A stretch of 40,994 nucleotides of DNA from Psychrobacter piscatorii (GTDB lineage: Bacteria > Pseudomonadota > Gammaproteobacteria > Pseudomonadales > Moraxellaceae). Under the pieces are notes generated by a model. The model saw only the letters and a list, made by a program, of their open reading frames with translations, did not search any database and had not been told where the DNA came from. This document shows positions 8,726-17,901 of this stretch, one piece after another. The stretch spans positions 1 through 40,994 of the forward strand of contig NZ_CAJHAR010000032.1 in assembly GCF_904846415.1 (NCBI RefSeq), read 5' to 3'. A program made the position numbers and the translations under genes. Each line of letters begins with the position of its first letter. Position 1 is the stretch's first letter.

Positions 8726-8962
8726 TTAAAAATCATCATCATCCCAATCGTCACCGTCTTCATCGAAATTGTCTATATCATCTAGATCGTCTTTTAACTC
8801 TTTAGCCAAACGCTTTTCTTCTAGCAAATTATCGATTAGCCGACGCTTCTCAAGACTACTTAAACGCGTACGTACACTTGTCTCAGCTTCTTCAACCATC
8901 TTTGCATCGTCATCGTCGACAAAATCATCATCAAAATCGTCGTCAATATCAGCGTCACTCAT
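8726..8962 (-). CDS. Small very acidic protein, PA3496-like
   Basis: This 78-residue protein has Asp-rich ends (residues 1-20 and 58-78) flanking a basic helical core, SSLEKRRLIDNLLEEKRLAKELKDDL (residues 35-60). The core resembles the 'RRR-x-x-x-L-x-E-x-R-x-L' helix of the small PA3496 family of pseudomonads, annotated as putative envelope-integrity proteins; that link is from memory of the motif and is tentative. A clear AGGAG lies 7 bases before the ATG and the gene has its own terminator, which support it being real despite low complexity. It has no membrane segment. Confidence 0.75.
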   Translation of the reverse strand: MSDADIDDDFDDDFVDDDDAKMVEEAETSVRTRLSSLEKRRLIDNLLEEKRLAKELKDDLDDIDNFDEDGDDWDDDDF

Positions 8963-9162
8963 GACAAACTCCTATCATTTTTAGGCATGGGTATTAAAAA
9001 TACATCAATATATATATGCCTTATAAAGTCTCTGTTGAAAGTTGTCAATCCTTTTTCTTAATATGTCACATTTAGCCCAAAGTGCCAAGACGAAGATATG
9101 AATTATCTAGCGGACAATTGTAGTATAAATTATCCAAAATAGTATCATTAAAAACAGCACTA

Positions 9163-10614
9163 TTAAATAAGCGACTCATCTTCGTCTTCAATCATAAGAA
9201 CGGCATTACGGACATCAGCTAAACGCTGGATGAGCGAATCATTACCACCATCGAATATCGCACACTCGCGCTCGTAGACAGTGGTTGGACGCATGATGCT
9301 GTGTACTTGTACATGGTTACTGATTTGTTTGAGACCAGCAGTTGGCAGTAATATGAGCAGTTGCTCTTTTTTACCGATGCTCTGTAGCAGATGAGTCATT
9401 GGCTCTGACTGTGCGTCATCGCTCACGCCTGCTTTTGCTGGTAGTGCAAAGCGCGACAACTCAATATGCTTATCATGAATGATTTTATTAAGCATCAAGT
9501 ACAGCTTGGCAAGCATCACCCCTGCCAGCGCCACTTTTGCATGGCTATTATCTGCTTTTAGCACCACGCTTGCACCATCGTCCTCAAAGTGTGCTTCATT
9601 AGTCGCACTAACACCCAGTAATAATGGCTGTTTGAGTAGTTCGGTCACGGCTTGATTGAGCAGTTGCGTACATAGGGCTAGATAAGGCAGGCGCTGCGCC
9701 GGTGCAAGGCGCTCAAGCATGTTGAACTCATCATGAAAGACGATTTGCACTCTCACGCTATCGACTGCGCGTGTGGCAGACAATTTAGACGTCTGACCAC
9801 TAGACTGCGAACTATGACGCTTCGCGGTACTAACAACCTTGTCTTCGGTATCTCCTTCAGATGCAGCCGCTAGACTACCGGTTTCGTCACCAGTCTCTTG
9901 GTTCTGTTGATTTCTAAGATATTCGTTCACTTCGTTGTGTACGTTGAATGTGCGCGCGTTCGTTACTTTGTCCTCTGTAACGCTTTCAGAAGCACCACCA
10001 GATAGTTGACCATCAGCTGGATTACCAGCTGTGTCGCGCTCAAGGTCACGGCTGTAGCCGCGCTGATCGCCCTGATTGTACTGCTCACGATACAAATCCT
10101 GAATATTACGGCTCAGCGCACTGATTTGCTCTTTGGTAGGACGAGCAAGATAACCGTAGATTAGCCAAAGCAATAAATGCAGCAGCATAGTGCCAATCAC
10201 AAACGGCCACTGCATCGCGATGATTTCACCTTTACTAACGTCTTTCAACGTCAGGGCAACGCTACCAATCACCGCATCGCCGTTGGTTGCGATTTGGCGA
10301 ATTGTATCGCCTTGCTGCATCGGCGCATTGCCTACAGGCACCAAAATATCATCTTTGTTGTCTTTGATCAGTATCCGTGTCACGTCTTGCTCGCTAGTAT
10401 AGCGATTGGCAATCACGCTGAGACTGACACGGTCTTTGTTTTCTAAAGACAACCTTGCTTCATCAATCAGCTGGGCGACCATCTGCTCGCCTTTTAACGC
10501 ACGACTTTTGCTCAGCTGTTGGTCGGTACTGATGACCAATAACAGCGTCTGCAAACAAAAACTAACCAGAAGAATAATGGCAAACAACCCTTGCCGCGGC
10601 GCTAAATACGTCAT
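9163..10614 (-). CDS. AhpA/YtjB(Smp)-like membrane protein, divergent from serB
   Basis: This 483-residue protein has an N-terminal transmembrane helix (about residues 10-30), a ~100-residue predicted periplasmic part with LLVISTDQQL and NKDDILVPVG, and a second membrane helix (about 135-156). That topology matches YtjB/Smp/AhpA of enterobacteria, whose gene is also divergent from serB, so synteny supports the call. Unlike E. coli YtjB (about 214 residues), this one continues with a ~130-residue low-complexity linker rich in Ser, Gln, Glu and Asp (about 165-290) and a further ~190-residue cytoplasmic domain that I do not recognise. No good ribosome-binding site is seen before the ATG. Confidence 0.6.
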   Translation of the reverse strand: MTYLAPRQGLFAIILLVSFCLQTLLLVISTDQQLSKSRALKGEQMVAQLIDEARLSLENKDRVSLSVIANRYTSEQDVTRILIKDNKDDILVPVGNAPMQQGDTIRQIATNGDAVIGSVALTLKDVSKGEIIAMQWPFVIGTMLLHLLLWLIYGYLARPTKEQISALSRNIQDLYREQYNQGDQRGYSRDLERDTAGNPADGQLSGGASESVTEDKVTNARTFNVHNEVNEYLRNQQNQETGDETGSLAAASEGDTEDKVVSTAKRHSSQSSGQTSKLSATRAVDSVRVQIVFHDEFNMLERLAPAQRLPYLALCTQLLNQAVTELLKQPLLLGVSATNEAHFEDDGASVVLKADNSHAKVALAGVMLAKLYLMLNKIIHDKHIELSRFALPAKAGVSDDAQSEPMTHLLQSIGKKEQLLILLPTAGLKQISNHVQVHSIMRPTTVYERECAIFDGGNDSLIQRLADVRNAVLMIEDEDESLI

Positions 10615-11092
10615 GATATGTTAAACTTTTTTGGAGAAAAGAAATTAAAAAACGAGTCTGTTGCTCATTTTTTGGCTAATTTTTAAACAATTGTAATGCG
10701 CGAATATTGATCGATATTCACGGAAAATCGATAGTATTTCATCGAAATCAGTCATCATATAAAATGCTACTACGTAAAATGACATCCATTCGTTGAGCTA
10801 AATTTTAATGATGATACTATCGCGCTCTGCCTCATGATTATCGCTGCTATTTTTGCCACAGCATCGTTACCAAGTGGTCAGTTTAGGTCATCTACTATAT
10901 CACCATAATAAGTCTTATAGCGTTAGTCGGTTTATAAATTTATCATAATAACTTTGTTGCATTTCAGCAGATTTTAAGCGCTGATAAGCATTTTTTGACA
11001 CCCATGATACTTTGCGCGTCATCTATAGGCGATACTCAGTAAAACTGTTATTATTCCCAATCTTATATGAGCATACAAGGGACAATTGAGCC
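10615..11092. other. 478-bp divergent intergenic region
   Basis: This holds the promoters of the AhpA-like gene (-) and serB (+). No open frame is supported. The notable element is an imperfect palindrome at 10702-10719. Confidence 0.5.
10702..10719. promoter_or_regulatory. 18-bp near-perfect palindrome between AhpA-like gene and serB
   Basis: gaatattgatcgatattc is symmetric except for the central T/G pair flanking GATC. It sits 88 bp upstream of the AhpA-like start and could be an operator for one or both genes. Confidence 0.35.
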
Positions 11093-12283
11093 ATGCCAAA
11101 AAATACATCTTATTCGTTACCAAAAGACAGCAAAGCATGGCAACAAGCCGTCGACTCTATTGCAGAATTATTACCTGATGATACCAATCTGCGAGATTTT
11201 GATGCGCTACAGTCGCTGCCTGTTTTTGCGCTCATCGTCGTGCTACCGACTCAAGTATCAGCGATGGACATTCATCAATATGTTCAGTCTTGGGTCGATG
11301 AACAGCCAAGCTGGCATTTGGTGACGGTCGCTGAGGATACTGAGGCGAGCTTTGTTAATATTACGGTTTCTGATACAGAGCCAACGGCAGCCGATGCACA
11401 GCGTCTACCCTTTACCAATGCTCAAGTATACCGCTATTTGTTGGTGCCCGTGACAGACACGCTGATGCACCCTGGCAAAAAAACCGCCGCCGCTCACATC
11501 ATTGATGATCAGCTGACCACTCGTCTGCGCCATGATTTGTCTGAAGAATACAACCGCACACGCAGCAAGGACAGTACAGGCAATCTAGACATCGTCGATT
11601 GTCACATCCTATCGGTCGGTCATATGCTACGTACTCACAAGCTTGCCTGTTTTGACATGGATTCGACGTTGATTGAACAAGAAGTCATTGTAGAGCTGGC
11701 AAAAACGGCTGGTATTGGTGAGCAAGTTGAGGCCATTACTGAAGCGGCGATGCGCGGTGAAATTGACTTTGATGAATCATTTGCTCAGCGTGTGGCTTTA
11801 TTAAAAGGTATCTCTACCGATGTGCTTGATGATATTTGCAGCCGTTTGACGTTATCAGTCGGTGCGCGTACCACCATCAGTGCGTTAAAAGCATTAGGCT
11901 ATCATACTGTACTGGTGTCAGGTGGTTTCACTTATTTTGCCCGTTATATCGCTGAGCAATTGGGCATCGACGAAGTTCATGCCAATGCCTTAGACATTGA
12001 AGAAGGCGAAGTGACCGGGCACATACAGCTGCCCATCATCAATGGTGCCAAAAAAGCCGCTATCGTCGAGCACACTGCTGAGCGCTTAGGTATCGAGATG
12101 TCTCAAGTGGTCTGTGTCGGTGATGGTGCCAATGACTTACCGATGATGGCGCTTGCCGATTTAGGTATTGCCTATCACGCCAAGCCCATCGTGCAAGCAC
12201 GTGCCGATGCGGCGGTCAATGTGACAGGACTTGAAGGGACGCTTTATGCACTTGGCTATCCAGCCCTCGCTCCTACTCAGTAA
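11093..12283 (+). CDS. serB: Phosphoserine phosphatase
   Basis: HAD-superfamily enzyme performing the last step of serine biosynthesis, hydrolysing 3-phosphoserine. At 396 residues it is the long form, with an N-terminal ACT-like regulatory part before the catalytic core (about residue 180 onward). The nucleophile motif is CFDMDSTLIEQE (Asp188 and Asp190), motif II is LVSGGFTYFA, and motif III/IV is VGDGANDLPMM (residues 342-352) with a preceding conserved Lys in NGAKKAAI. The start lacks a strong ribosome-binding site but no better alternative is seen. A terminator follows. Confidence 0.96.
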   Translation: MPKNTSYSLPKDSKAWQQAVDSIAELLPDDTNLRDFDALQSLPVFALIVVLPTQVSAMDIHQYVQSWVDEQPSWHLVTVAEDTEASFVNITVSDTEPTAADAQRLPFTNAQVYRYLLVPVTDTLMHPGKKTAAAHIIDDQLTTRLRHDLSEEYNRTRSKDSTGNLDIVDCHILSVGHMLRTHKLACFDMDSTLIEQEVIVELAKTAGIGEQVEAITEAAMRGEIDFDESFAQRVALLKGISTDVLDDICSRLTLSVGARTTISALKALGYHTVLVSGGFTYFARYIAEQLGIDEVHANALDIEEGEVTGHIQLPIINGAKKAAIVEHTAERLGIEMSQVVCVGDGANDLPMMALADLGIAYHAKPIVQARADAAVNVTGLEGTLYALGYPALAPTQ

Positions 12284-12309
12284 TCGCTAAGTATTCTAGA
12301 TTATCCGCT

Positions 12310-12346
12310 AAGCTGGGTTAATGTCTGTCTCATTAATCCAGCTTTT
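12310..12346 (+). terminator. Rho-independent terminator of serB
   Basis: The stem aagctgggttaat (12310-12322) pairs with attaatccagctt (12332-12344), with one G-U pair and a 9-nt loop, followed by TT. It lies 27 bp after the serB stop. Confidence 0.8.
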
Positions 12347-12465
12347 ATGCGTTAGCACATGTTTCATAGGATGATGTTGCTTTGATTTCTAAGTACGTTT
12401 AGTTGCAATAACGCCAGATATTTATTTTTAGATAACACTTATTCTCAGATAATAAAGGACTGTTC

Positions 12466-13473
12466 ATGACGGCACCACAATCTCCACGGCCAAACCAGCC
12501 GTCAGCAGCGCAGCCATTAGACGCAAGCACGGTCCCTGTCTCTGTCCCTGTGCATACGGATAACCCAAAAGAGCTGCTTGGGGTTTATGTCAAAGGCATG
12601 GCAATGGGCGCTGCTGATATCGTCCCTGGTGTCTCTGGTGGCACTATTGCATTGATTGCGGGGATTTATGAACGCCTGATTAATGCACTCGGTAGCATTG
12701 GCCCCAACCTTTGGCAGATATTTCGACAAGACGGCGGAATCAAAGGACTGATTGCGGTTTGGCGGCAGGTTGATGCGACATTTTTATTGTGTTTGATACT
12801 TGGTATTGCGACGAGTTTTGCTACCTTGGCCGGTATCATCAAGTACTTGCTGGACAATCAGCCTCTGCTTATTTGGTCATTCTTTTTTGGATTGGTCGTC
12901 GCAACAGTATTTATCTTATTAAGTGAGATTAAACGCTGGAATATAGGACGTGTGGCGTTGTTTGCTGCAGGACTCATTGCTGCCGTGGTCATCAGTAGTC
13001 TGCCATTACTCGCGGCGACACCTAGCTTACCGTACTTATTTTTTGCAGGCGCAATTGCGATTTGCGCCATGATACTGCCTGGGGTCTCAGGATCTTTTAT
13101 ATTGCTGTTACTAGGTGCATATGACACTGTATTGGAAGCCGTGCATACTCTTAACTTTACGGTACTATTAACTGTAATGGCGGGCATGGCAACTGGATTG
13201 TTATTGTTCACCCGTGCTCTAAAATGGTTATTAGCCCGCTACTATCAAGCCACCTTGGCATTGCTGACCGGTTTTATTGCCGGCTCTTTAGTCAAGGTAT
13301 GGCCGTGGAAAGTAGATGTATTAGGTGCTCTTAACAGCGAAGCGGTCAATAACGTCATGCCATGGCAGTATCCTACTGGTCCGCACTGGCTGACCACAAT
13401 TGGTCTTATGCTACTCGGTGCTATTTTGGTGTCGTTACTGTCTTGGTGGGGCAGACGTACCAATAAGGCTTAG
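12466..13473 (+). CDS. DUF368 membrane protein (PopT-type, putative undecaprenyl-phosphate translocase)
   Basis: At 335 residues with many hydrophobic helices, this has the two-fold internal repeat of DUF368: KGMAMGAADIVPGVSGGTIA (PGVSGG at residues 54-59) and CAMILPGVSGSFILLLLGAY (PGVSGS at 205-210). DUF368 proteins have been linked to recycling of undecaprenyl phosphate across the inner membrane for envelope polymer synthesis; that function is from family knowledge. The first ~35 residues are Pro/Ser-rich and probably cytoplasmic. AAAGGA precedes the ATG. It is a single gene with no obvious cell-wall neighbours. Confidence 0.9.
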   Translation: MTAPQSPRPNQPSAAQPLDASTVPVSVPVHTDNPKELLGVYVKGMAMGAADIVPGVSGGTIALIAGIYERLINALGSIGPNLWQIFRQDGGIKGLIAVWRQVDATFLLCLILGIATSFATLAGIIKYLLDNQPLLIWSFFFGLVVATVFILLSEIKRWNIGRVALFAAGLIAAVVISSLPLLAATPSLPYLFFAGAIAICAMILPGVSGSFILLLLGAYDTVLEAVHTLNFTVLLTVMAGMATGLLLFTRALKWLLARYYQATLALLTGFIAGSLVKVWPWKVDVLGALNSEAVNNVMPWQYPTGPHWLTTIGLMLLGAILVSLLSWWGRRTNKA

Positions 13474-13552
13474 CTGTTGGTTATCCTCGTTTAAATACCT
13501 GATTAAAAAGCCTCTGTGTAAACCATTACAACGGCTCCTACCCTCCCCAATA

Positions 13553-13577
13553 TAAGCGCCCTTTCTTGCGGCGCTTA
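13553..13577. other. GC-rich hairpin without U-tract
   Basis: taagcgcc (13553-13560) pairs perfectly with ggcgctta (13570-13577) around a 9-nt loop. It lies 80 bp past the DUF368 stop. The missing U-run makes it a doubtful terminator. Confidence 0.35.
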
Positions 13578-13747
13578 GCCTACCAACTAACGATTAAAAA
13601 TCGTAAAAGCTATCCAAAAAAAAGCAACTTTAATCTAAAAAATCAAACGTCAACGGTTGTCGCAAAGTCGCCTAGCGCCTCTTTAGCTTTGCTCAGCAAC
13701 CTTTCATAATAGTCTCATTGGAATTCACCTTATGAATAGCGAGATGA

Positions 13748-14149
13748 ATGATGGCAATGACTATTTTTTCTTTTATTGGCGTAGAAACGTGGAGCAGCTC
13801 GGCATGGATAGGCTATAGCTTGCTAGCAGGTATGATCGTGGCGCTCGCTCTATCATCGCAGCGTTGGCTGTTGCTATATCTGTTTGGTGGTATGGTCTAC
13901 TGGTTGGCTGTTGAGATGATACAGAATATATTGGTAGGTCGTCCGATGCTGTCTGCGCTTTCGGAATGGCACCGTTATGTCATCGCGATGGGAATCAGCT
14001 GGTTACCTTTGGCAGGCTGGGTACTATACCGAGCATTGCGCTACGAGGATGTGAGTCATGCAGTCAGTCGGCAGCGCGAATTGGAAGCGGCTCGCTATGT
14101 CGAACATACGCCTGTTTACGATGATGATTATAAGCCGCGCTTTCATTGA
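13748..14149 (+). CDS. Small membrane protein, unknown
   Basis: This 133-residue protein has three hydrophobic segments (about residues 18-38, 41-60 and 78-97) and a hydrophilic tail from residue 105 that ends in acidic and aromatic residues (VYDDDYKPRFH). I do not recognise a family. Several ATGs crowd the start (13748, 13751, 13757); an upstream ATG at 13732 is in another frame. No strong ribosome-binding site is visible for 13748, so the exact start is uncertain. The membrane topology and undisturbed frame make a real gene likely. Confidence 0.7.
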   Translation: MMAMTIFSFIGVETWSSSAWIGYSLLAGMIVALALSSQRWLLLYLFGGMVYWLAVEMIQNILVGRPMLSALSEWHRYVIAMGISWLPLAGWVLYRALRYEDVSHAVSRQRELEAARYVEHTPVYDDDYKPRFH

Positions 14150-14337
14150 TACTGCCATATTGATATGAATACCCTACCCATAATAGTGACATTTAATGTT
14201 ACAAGATACTTAACGCTCTCTACTTAACTCCTAAAGAGTTGAAACCACTCAGTAGTTTATAATCTAGTTATATATTTATCATAAAAACTGGTATAAAGTA
14301 CGCTTTATTCTTATGCCCTACCTTTAGGAGTTCCACT

Positions 14338-14844
14338 ATGTTTACTATTCCTGTATTAGATATCAAATCTGACCCATTAGATGCGTTGTTGGCCGTGGTT
14401 GGCTATCGTCTGTCTATGCTCGCTGATAGCGAAAACGAAGACGTCAAAGCACTCTTTGCTGATCGTAATGTTACGATTGAATTTGCCAGCACCGAATCTG
14501 ATATCGCGCGTTCTTTTCGTTTTGATAACGGACAGTTTAGTCAACAAAGTGGTCATGCAAAAGCAGCAGATTTGACCATTACTTTCAAAGATTCTATGAC
14601 AGGCGTCAAGCTATTGACCAAAGGCAGCCTACCTGCATTTATGACTGCCGTGCAAGAAGGCAAATTAAGCATCGAGGGTGACTACAGCCTAATGATGTGG
14701 TTTAATAAACTTGCTAAGCATATCGTGCCAGCCGTACCAGAAGAGTGTAAGCCATACCTCCAAAAAGCCAAGCCTTATGCGTATAAAGCACAGAAGTTTG
14801 CTGAGCACTGGGTAGGTTTTGCTAAGCATAAATTGGGCAAGTAA
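14338..14844 (+). CDS. SCP2 (sterol-carrier-like) domain protein
   Basis: This 168-residue protein has the layout of an SCP2 lipid-binding domain at residues 40-120: strands in VTIEFASTESDIARSFRFDNG and ADLTITFKDSMTGVKLLTKG, followed by FMTAVQEGKLSIEGDYSLMMWFNKL, the typical 'G-x-x-x-I-x-G-D' turn before the last helix. SCP2 domains bind hydrophobic ligands in the cytosol; the ligand here is unknown. The start has a clean TAGGAG upstream. The protein ends in a Lys-rich helix. Transcription ends at the terminator at 14989. Confidence 0.6.
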   Translation: MFTIPVLDIKSDPLDALLAVVGYRLSMLADSENEDVKALFADRNVTIEFASTESDIARSFRFDNGQFSQQSGHAKAADLTITFKDSMTGVKLLTKGSLPAFMTAVQEGKLSIEGDYSLMMWFNKLAKHIVPAVPEECKPYLQKAKPYAYKAQKFAEHWVGFAKHKLGK

Positions 14845-14988
14845 ATAGCTGACCCTTTCTTATAAACGAGTAATGCATTGCATGATATTCACTGGTAAAA
14901 TGGCTGAAATAGGATCAAATAGATAGTTACTATTTATGTGCGCTACTGTGACATTTATACATACTCTCTAGCAGTGTTCTGATTTTCT

Positions 14989-15024
14989 AAAAAGGTTGCG
15001 GTATACTATACGGCAACCTTTTTT
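14989..15024 (+). terminator. Rho-independent terminator
   Basis: The stem aaaaaggttgc (14989-14999) pairs with gcaaccttttt (15013-15023), with an inner gtata/tatac pairing. It ends the SCP2-like gene before bioB. Confidence 0.9.
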
Positions 15025-15100
15025 ATTACCTTATAAATGACAATAGACACATACATTGATATAACCTGATACCATTTAATTTTATAAAAGGATTTACCTT

Positions 15101-16213
15101 ATGGCAGGATTGCTTAGCATCTCTGAACCAAACGCCGATAGCACAACTGACCTACTCAACCAGCCTGATCCTCACACAGCCGCTCACACATACAGTCGTG
15201 ACGACATCGCTCAGTTGTTCGATTTGCCCTTGATGGACTTGTTGTTAAAAGCCCAAACCATTCATAGAGAGCACTTTGTCGCCAACGAAATACAAATCAG
15301 TACGCTACTGTCTATTAAGACAGGTAACTGTCCTGAGGATTGTGGCTATTGCTCACAATCAGGTCATCATCGCGATACGACGAAACTGCAGGCAGAAAAA
15401 CGCATAGAAGTGGATAAAGTCATCGCTGCGGCCAAACGTGCCAAGGCAACCGGTTCATCTCGATTCTGTATGGGTGCTGCATGGAAACACCCAAGCGCCA
15501 AAGACATGCCTTATGTGGTCGAGCTCATCAAAGAAGTAAAAGCGTTAGGACTTGAGACTTGCATGACGTTAGGTATGCTCGATACCAATCAAGCGACGCA
15601 ACTCGCGGATGCAGGACTGGATTATTACAATCATAACCTAGACACCTCACGCAGCTATTACGAGCAAGTCGTCAGCACGCGTAGCTATGATGAGCGCTTA
15701 GATACCATCGAAAACGTGCGCAACTCTGGTATCAATGTTTGTAGTGGTAACATCGTTGGTATGGGTGAGAGCCGTGATGATCGTATTGATTGGGTGCATG
15801 AGCTTCTAAAAATGCCTAAAGCCCCTGAGTCGATTCCTGTCAATCTGCTAGTCCCGATTAAGGGCACACCGATTGGTGATAAAGTATTGGCAGAAGGCCA
15901 GTTATCAGTGCTAGAGTGGATTCGCACCATTGCTGTGGCACGTATTTGCTGCCCGACTAGTTATGTGCGGTTGTCTGCTGGCCGTGAAAGCTTATCAGAT
16001 TCAGAGCAAGCCTTGGCATTTATGGCGGGTGCTAACTCTTTCTTTTATGGCGATAAGTTATTGACGACGGGAAATGCCAGTCAATCAGGCGACGACAGAC
16101 TCATGCGTGAGCTTGGTCTCACCAAGCAGTTTGCCGCACCAAGAGCGCCAAAAGTATTGCCTGTGATGGATGCGATGAGTGGTCATCAATCGCAGGTGGT
16201 ATTGGCCGATTAG
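15101..16213 (+). CDS. bioB: Biotin synthase
   Basis: Radical-SAM enzyme that inserts sulfur into dethiobiotin. The [4Fe-4S] triad is seen as [13 protein letters not shown] (Cys77, Cys81, Cys84); downstream lie [43 protein letters not shown] and [10 protein letters not shown] with the conserved Arg of the [2Fe-2S] site. At 370 residues it has ~30 extra N-terminal residues relative to E. coli BioB. The ribosome-binding site AAGGA supports the start. No other bio genes are in the window, so the pathway genes are scattered, as often in Moraxellaceae. Confidence 0.98.
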   Translation: MAGLLSISEPNADSTTDLLNQPDPHTAAHTYSRDDIAQLFDLPLMDLLLKAQTIHREHFVANEIQISTLLSIKTGNCPEDCGYCSQSGHHRDTTKLQAEKRIEVDKVIAAAKRAKATGSSRFCMGAAWKHPSAKDMPYVVELIKEVKALGLETCMTLGMLDTNQATQLADAGLDYYNHNLDTSRSYYEQVVSTRSYDERLDTIENVRNSGINVCSGNIVGMGESRDDRIDWVHELLKMPKAPESIPVNLLVPIKGTPIGDKVLAEGQLSVLEWIRTIAVARICCPTSYVRLSAGRESLSDSEQALAFMAGANSFFYGDKLLTTGNASQSGDDRLMRELGLTKQFAAPRAPKVLPVMDAMSGHQSQVVLAD

Positions 16214-16288
16214 TTTGACTGTGTGCGGCTAACAAAAATGTATGAAAATAAGCCTGATATCATACGGCTGATAATAAGAGATTAAGTA

Positions 16289-16723
16289 ATGGCAGATTAT
16301 TTTAACTGGATTAAAGCTGCACACATCATCTCGATGGTCTGCTGGTTTGCGGCGATATTTTATTTGCCGCGTCTGTTTGTCTATCATGCGATGAGTGACG
16401 ATAGCATCAGCCAAGAGCGCTTTACTATTATGGAGCGCAAGCTGTATCGAGGTATTATGACGCCATCGATGATAGCGACATGGATATTCGGTCTATGGAT
16501 GTTAGGACTGGGCTGGGATGTTTACAAAACCCAAGGCTGGCTACATGTCAAGCTATTACTGGTCGTACTGCTATCAGGCTATCATGGCGCTTGCGGCTTT
16601 TATCGCAAAAAACTGATTGATAACCCTCACTACAAATCCCATAAGTTTTGGCGCTGGTTTAATGAAGTACCTGTTTTTGCCTTGGTGATTATCGTCATTT
16701 TAGTGGTCGTTAAACCATTCTAA
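16289..16723 (+). CDS. hemJ: Protoporphyrinogen oxidase, HemJ type
   Basis: This 144-residue four-helix inner-membrane protein has the HemJ pattern: WIKAAHIISMVCWFAAIFYLPRLFVYH with the conserved His11-type residue, then ERKLYRGIMTPSM, GWLHVKLLLVVLLSGYHGA and FWRWFNEVPVF. HemJ oxidises protoporphyrinogen IX in haem biosynthesis in bacteria lacking HemG/HemY. The gene follows bioB after 75 bp with no clear terminator between, so cotranscription is possible. It ends at the terminator at 16762. Confidence 0.9.
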   Translation: MADYFNWIKAAHIISMVCWFAAIFYLPRLFVYHAMSDDSISQERFTIMERKLYRGIMTPSMIATWIFGLWMLGLGWDVYKTQGWLHVKLLLVVLLSGYHGACGFYRKKLIDNPHYKSHKFWRWFNEVPVFALVIIVILVVVKPF

Positions 16724-16761
16724 AATTTAGTCGAAATGCTTATGACTGATGACCTACCAAT

Positions 16762-16803
16762 AAAAAGCGTCCGCCACTTCCATAAGTGACGGACGCTTTT
16801 TTA
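16762..16803. terminator. Bidirectional rho-independent terminator
   Basis: aaaaagcgtccg with cactt (16762-16779) pairs with aagtg and cggacgcttttt (16785-16803) with a single mismatch. U-runs on both strands serve hemJ and the convergent secreted protein gene. Confidence 0.92.
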
Positions 16804-16837
16804 TTTGTTTCTTGGACTTTCTACCAAATATTATAGA

Positions 16838-17635
16838 TCAAACACTAGGGCGCATGATTTGATAGACATTGCTCAAATCATAAACACGATAACGCGCCGG
16901 CTCACGGCGGTTTTCACCAGCATAGCTTAATATCAATGCTTGCTTCGCACGCTCATCGACCCAACCGACAAACAGTCCACTGTGCTCAATGCCATTGTAG
17001 CCATGATTGATATAGTAAAGCCAATCACCTGCCTCAATCTCACTGCTACTAGCATAAGGGCCTTGCGCATACGTGCCTTTATGTATGGTATTACGCGAAA
17101 CTCCCGCCCGATTAAACACGGCATTCAAATAATCCCAGCAGCCGCCTTTGATAATCGTCCGCTCGTTCAGTGCCATTTTACGTGCTGTGCTGACCACTTC
17201 GCGGGCAGCCATACTGCTTTGCGTCTCCGCACTACTCAGTAGCGGTAAATACTCGCTATCGACATTGTCGTAACTCCCTGATAAAAATGCTGGTAACACG
17301 GCAGGTGATTGACGCTGCACTTCAGGGTAACGATAGGCGCTGTTCATCGTTGACTGATTGCCATCATTACTTATATTAGAGTAATTGTTATACGTTGGCG
17401 AAACTGCTGCATAGCTTCGAGATGAGTTAGCACGTTGAATGGTAGAGTGTGTACTGACTTTGACGGAGGGAACTGCTGGATAAGCAGATGTATAGTGAGC
17501 ACTAGAGTTAGACTGGACAGACTTTTGAGCGATGAGTGCACTCATACTATCTGCATGGGCTTGTCCGATGATGCTGCAAGTGAATAATAATAAACTGCAC
17601 GACGCTGCGACTGACGACATAGGCAAACGCGACAT
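16838..17635 (-). CDS. Exported protein with C-terminal NlpC/P60-like cysteine-peptidase region
   Basis: A Sec signal peptide (residues 1-28, cleavage likely after AHA) is followed by a ~110-residue Ser/Tyr/Asn-rich linker. The C-terminal ~110 residues contain GGCWDYLNAVFNRAGV with a candidate nucleophile Cys166 and, 52 residues on, GIEHSGLFVGWVD with a candidate His218. This Cys...His spacing and the hydrophobic strand after the His resemble NlpC/P60 or CHAP amidases that cut peptidoglycan; the third polar residue is not obvious. The exact family is uncertain. CAGGAG lies 7 bases before the ATG. It is a single gene, likely periplasmic or surface-acting. Confidence 0.7.
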   Translation of the reverse strand: MSRLPMSSVAASCSLLLFTCSIIGQAHADSMSALIAQKSVQSNSSAHYTSAYPAVPSVKVSTHSTIQRANSSRSYAAVSPTYNNYSNISNDGNQSTMNSAYRYPEVQRQSPAVLPAFLSGSYDNVDSEYLPLLSSAETQSSMAAREVVSTARKMALNERTIIKGGCWDYLNAVFNRAGVSRNTIHKGTYAQGPYASSSEIEAGDWLYYINHGYNGIEHSGLFVGWVDERAKQALILSYAGENRREPARYRVYDLSNVYQIMRPSV

Positions 17636-17901
17636 GACTAACTCCTGATCAAAAAAGTATCAATGACAGTATGGATAATAGTAAAGACTGAATTTTGTAA
17701 TCTTACTTATAAACCATTTAGACAGGCATCTGCAAGAACTATTCACCTTAGATAGGCGATAGACGGTATAAAAATCATGACGAATGGTCATAATAAAGAA
17801 GAGCGTTAAGAAGGGTCAAATAAGATAAAGCGCGGTGATACTAGATAGGATAGAGACTGGTGTGAATTTTTGATGAATAAAGCGATTGGGGCGTAAAAAT
17901 A

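Noticed and set aside
12858..13211. 117-codon frame on the minus strand
   Set aside because: Antisense to the DUF368 gene with its paired PGVSG motifs; no start signal.
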